8,151 nt of DNA from Kiritimatiellales bacterium (GTDB lineage: Bacteria > Verrucomicrobiota > Kiritimatiellia > Kiritimatiellales > Pontiellaceae): assembly GCA_030625905.1 (NCBI GenBank), contig DAOUQA010000095.1, positions 1 through 8,151 of the forward strand. The letters run 5' to 3'. A program made the position numbers and the translations under genes. Below the pieces are notes generated by a model, which was given only the letters and a program-made list of their open reading frames with translations, was not told where the DNA came from and searched no databases. How positions within the stretch are numbered: the first letter of the stretch is position 1; each line of letters opens with the position of its first letter. Positions 7,419 to 8,151 of this stretch are shown piece by piece.

Positions 7419-7457
7419 CTACTCTCTCTTCCTACTCTCTCTTCCTACTCTCTCTAG
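7419..7457 (-). repeat. 13-bp tandem repeat in the leader of the 340-residue protein gene
   Basis: The unit CTACTCTCTCTTC occurs at 7419-7431 and 7432-7444 exactly. A third copy from 7445 matches for 11 bases before diverging. On the transcribed strand the unit is purine-only apart from one T and reads GAAGAGAGAGTAG, so the leader RNA is strongly GA-rich with repeated AGGA-like cores. The array ends about 37 bases before the start codon at 7382. It sits between the hairpin after the upstream gene and the true Shine-Dalgarno sequence. Confidence 0.8.
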
Positions 7458-7481
7458 CTTACTTACACTTCCTTAAAAGTA

Positions 7482-7495
7482 CAACCTATGGGTTG
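7482..7495 (-). terminator. Small hairpin directly after a stop codon, weak terminator candidate
   Basis: CAACC (7482-7486) and GGTTG (7491-7495) form a 5-bp stem with a 4-base loop. It begins at the base after the TAG stop of the upstream LamG-like gene. On the transcribed strand it is followed by TACTTTTAAGG, a short T-run. The stem is short, so termination would be partial at best. Leaky read-through into the next gene is compatible with an operon. Confidence 0.3.
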
Positions 7496-8151
7496 CTAAT
7501 TGCTAATGCGGTAGAAGTTTGCCGGCGAAGTGGACGGAACCACCACGTTGGTCTCCGTTATACCGCTGAACGTTTCCACCATGCTCCACGTTCCATACAC
7601 AAGGTCGCTTTTTACTTGCAGCTCACTGATGACCCACGGTGCCAGGTTGCTCACGCCAACCACGACGTCTCCTGAATCCCATGCAATGGAAAGTACAGCA
7701 GGTTCGGCCGAAGCCACGGGCGTCACAGCTGCATAGGAGTCGCCGATGCGGATCTCGTCGAGTATTATGTGCATCCCGCTGGTGGTGCGGTAGCAGAAGC
7801 TGTCGCCGTCGACGTCAAAGTCGCCGGTTTGCGTGAGGGTTGCAGCACCGGGATCGGGATTGATAAGCTCCGGATCCAGCCAAACCTTGAACACGTCGGC
7901 TCCGGCCGTATCCGAGAAAGAAACGCTGCACACTATAAGATGGTTTTCGTACTGGGTCAGCCCGCCGGCCCACACGCTGCCACCCCCCATATCGGTGATC
8001 GCAAAACTACCATCGTTATAAAGGAGGAGCATCGAAGCGGTGGTCGGCTCCAGACCCGTCGGGCCGAGGGTGCCGACAAAGGGGGCGATGCGGGCCTCGT
8101 CCGCATCTCCCAAACCAGCAGGAGGGGGACTATCTAGGTCTACGCCCACCC
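7496..8151 (-). CDS. LamG-like secreted protein, C-terminal part (cut by right edge)
   Basis: An open frame enters from the right edge and ends at TAG 7496-7498, leaving about 218 readable codons. A GTG at 8147-8149 is the first in-frame possible start, but it has no room for a signal peptide and the sequence is already inside a domain, so the true start lies outside. Visible residues about 40-140 look like the second half of a LamG/concanavalin A-like sandwich: the strand ENHLIVCSVSF, then DVFKVWLDPE, and finally ILDEIRIGDSYAAVTP. The LDEIRIG strand near the end is the usual closing signature of this group. A C-terminal module of about 68 residues follows, ending in NFYRISN and resembling the tail of the protein at 6360-7382. 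No PEP-CTERM or other anchor is visible. Carbohydrate binding or surface attachment is inferred. The N-terminal part would probably resemble the protein at 1-755. Confidence 0.82.
   Translation of the reverse strand, partial: VGVDLDSPPPAGLGDADEARIAPFVGTLGPTGLEPTTASMLLLYNDGSFAITDMGGGSVWAGGLTQYENHLIVCSVSFSDTAGADVFKVWLDPELINPDPGAATLTQTGDFDVDGDSFCYRTTSGMHIILDEIRIGDSYAAVTPVASAEPAVLSIAWDSGDVVVGVSNLAPWVISELQVKSDLVYGTWSMVETFSGITETNVVVPSTSPANFYRISN

Noticed and set aside
7419..7457. CRISPR array
   Set aside because: The repeats are 13 bases and directly adjacent with no spacers, so this is a simple tandem repeat.
7496..8149. GTG at 8147-8149 as a true gene start
   Set aside because: It is two bases from the window edge, has no signal peptide behind it, and lies inside a LamG-like domain. 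The gene continues beyond the window.

Overview
The window looks like part of the chromosome of a free-living polysaccharide-degrading bacterium. I would place it in the PVC group, most likely Kiritimatiellota or Verrucomicrobiota. The reasons are the run of large secreted glycoside hydrolases beside LamG-like and beta-structure-rich secreted proteins, N-termini of the 'signal peptide then YDPFD' type, and C-terminal modules ending in FYR. There is no rRNA or other marker gene, so the placement is an inference from protein style.

Every gene I can support is on the minus strand, so transcription runs from right to left. In that order they are: (1) the C-terminal part of a LamG-like secreted protein, cut by the right edge (7496-8151); (2) a complete 340-residue secreted beta-structure protein with the same kind of C-terminal FYR module (6360-7382); (3) a secreted GH20-type beta-N-acetylhexosaminidase (4189-6252); (4) a 1017-residue secreted GH3 beta-glycosidase with an extra N-terminal domain and an inserted PA14 domain (976-4029); (5) the N-terminal part of another LamG-like secreted protein, cut by the left edge (1-755). 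The gaps are 113, 107, 159 and 220 bases. Three of the four complete starts have a Shine-Dalgarno sequence 7-8 bases upstream, and the GH20 start has one 4-5 bases upstream.

Every protein whose N-terminus is visible carries a signal peptide. I infer an envelope or extracellular glycan-processing locus in which two exo-acting hydrolases trim beta-linked N-acetylhexosamine and beta-glucose- or xylose-like residues, flanked by binding or surface-structure proteins. No transporter, regulator, sulfatase, RNA gene, CRISPR array, transposase or integrase is visible.

The non-coding spacers are not empty. They hold a 13-bp purine-rich (transcript sense) tandem repeat in the leader of the 340-residue protein, a strong hairpin in the GH3 leader, a GC-rich hairpin in the GH20 leader, and a cluster of three inverted repeats downstream of GH3. 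The least routine points are the shared FYR C-terminal module, the altered GH20 active-site motifs, the GH3 domain architecture and the structured spacers. I see no wholly new multi-gene system.
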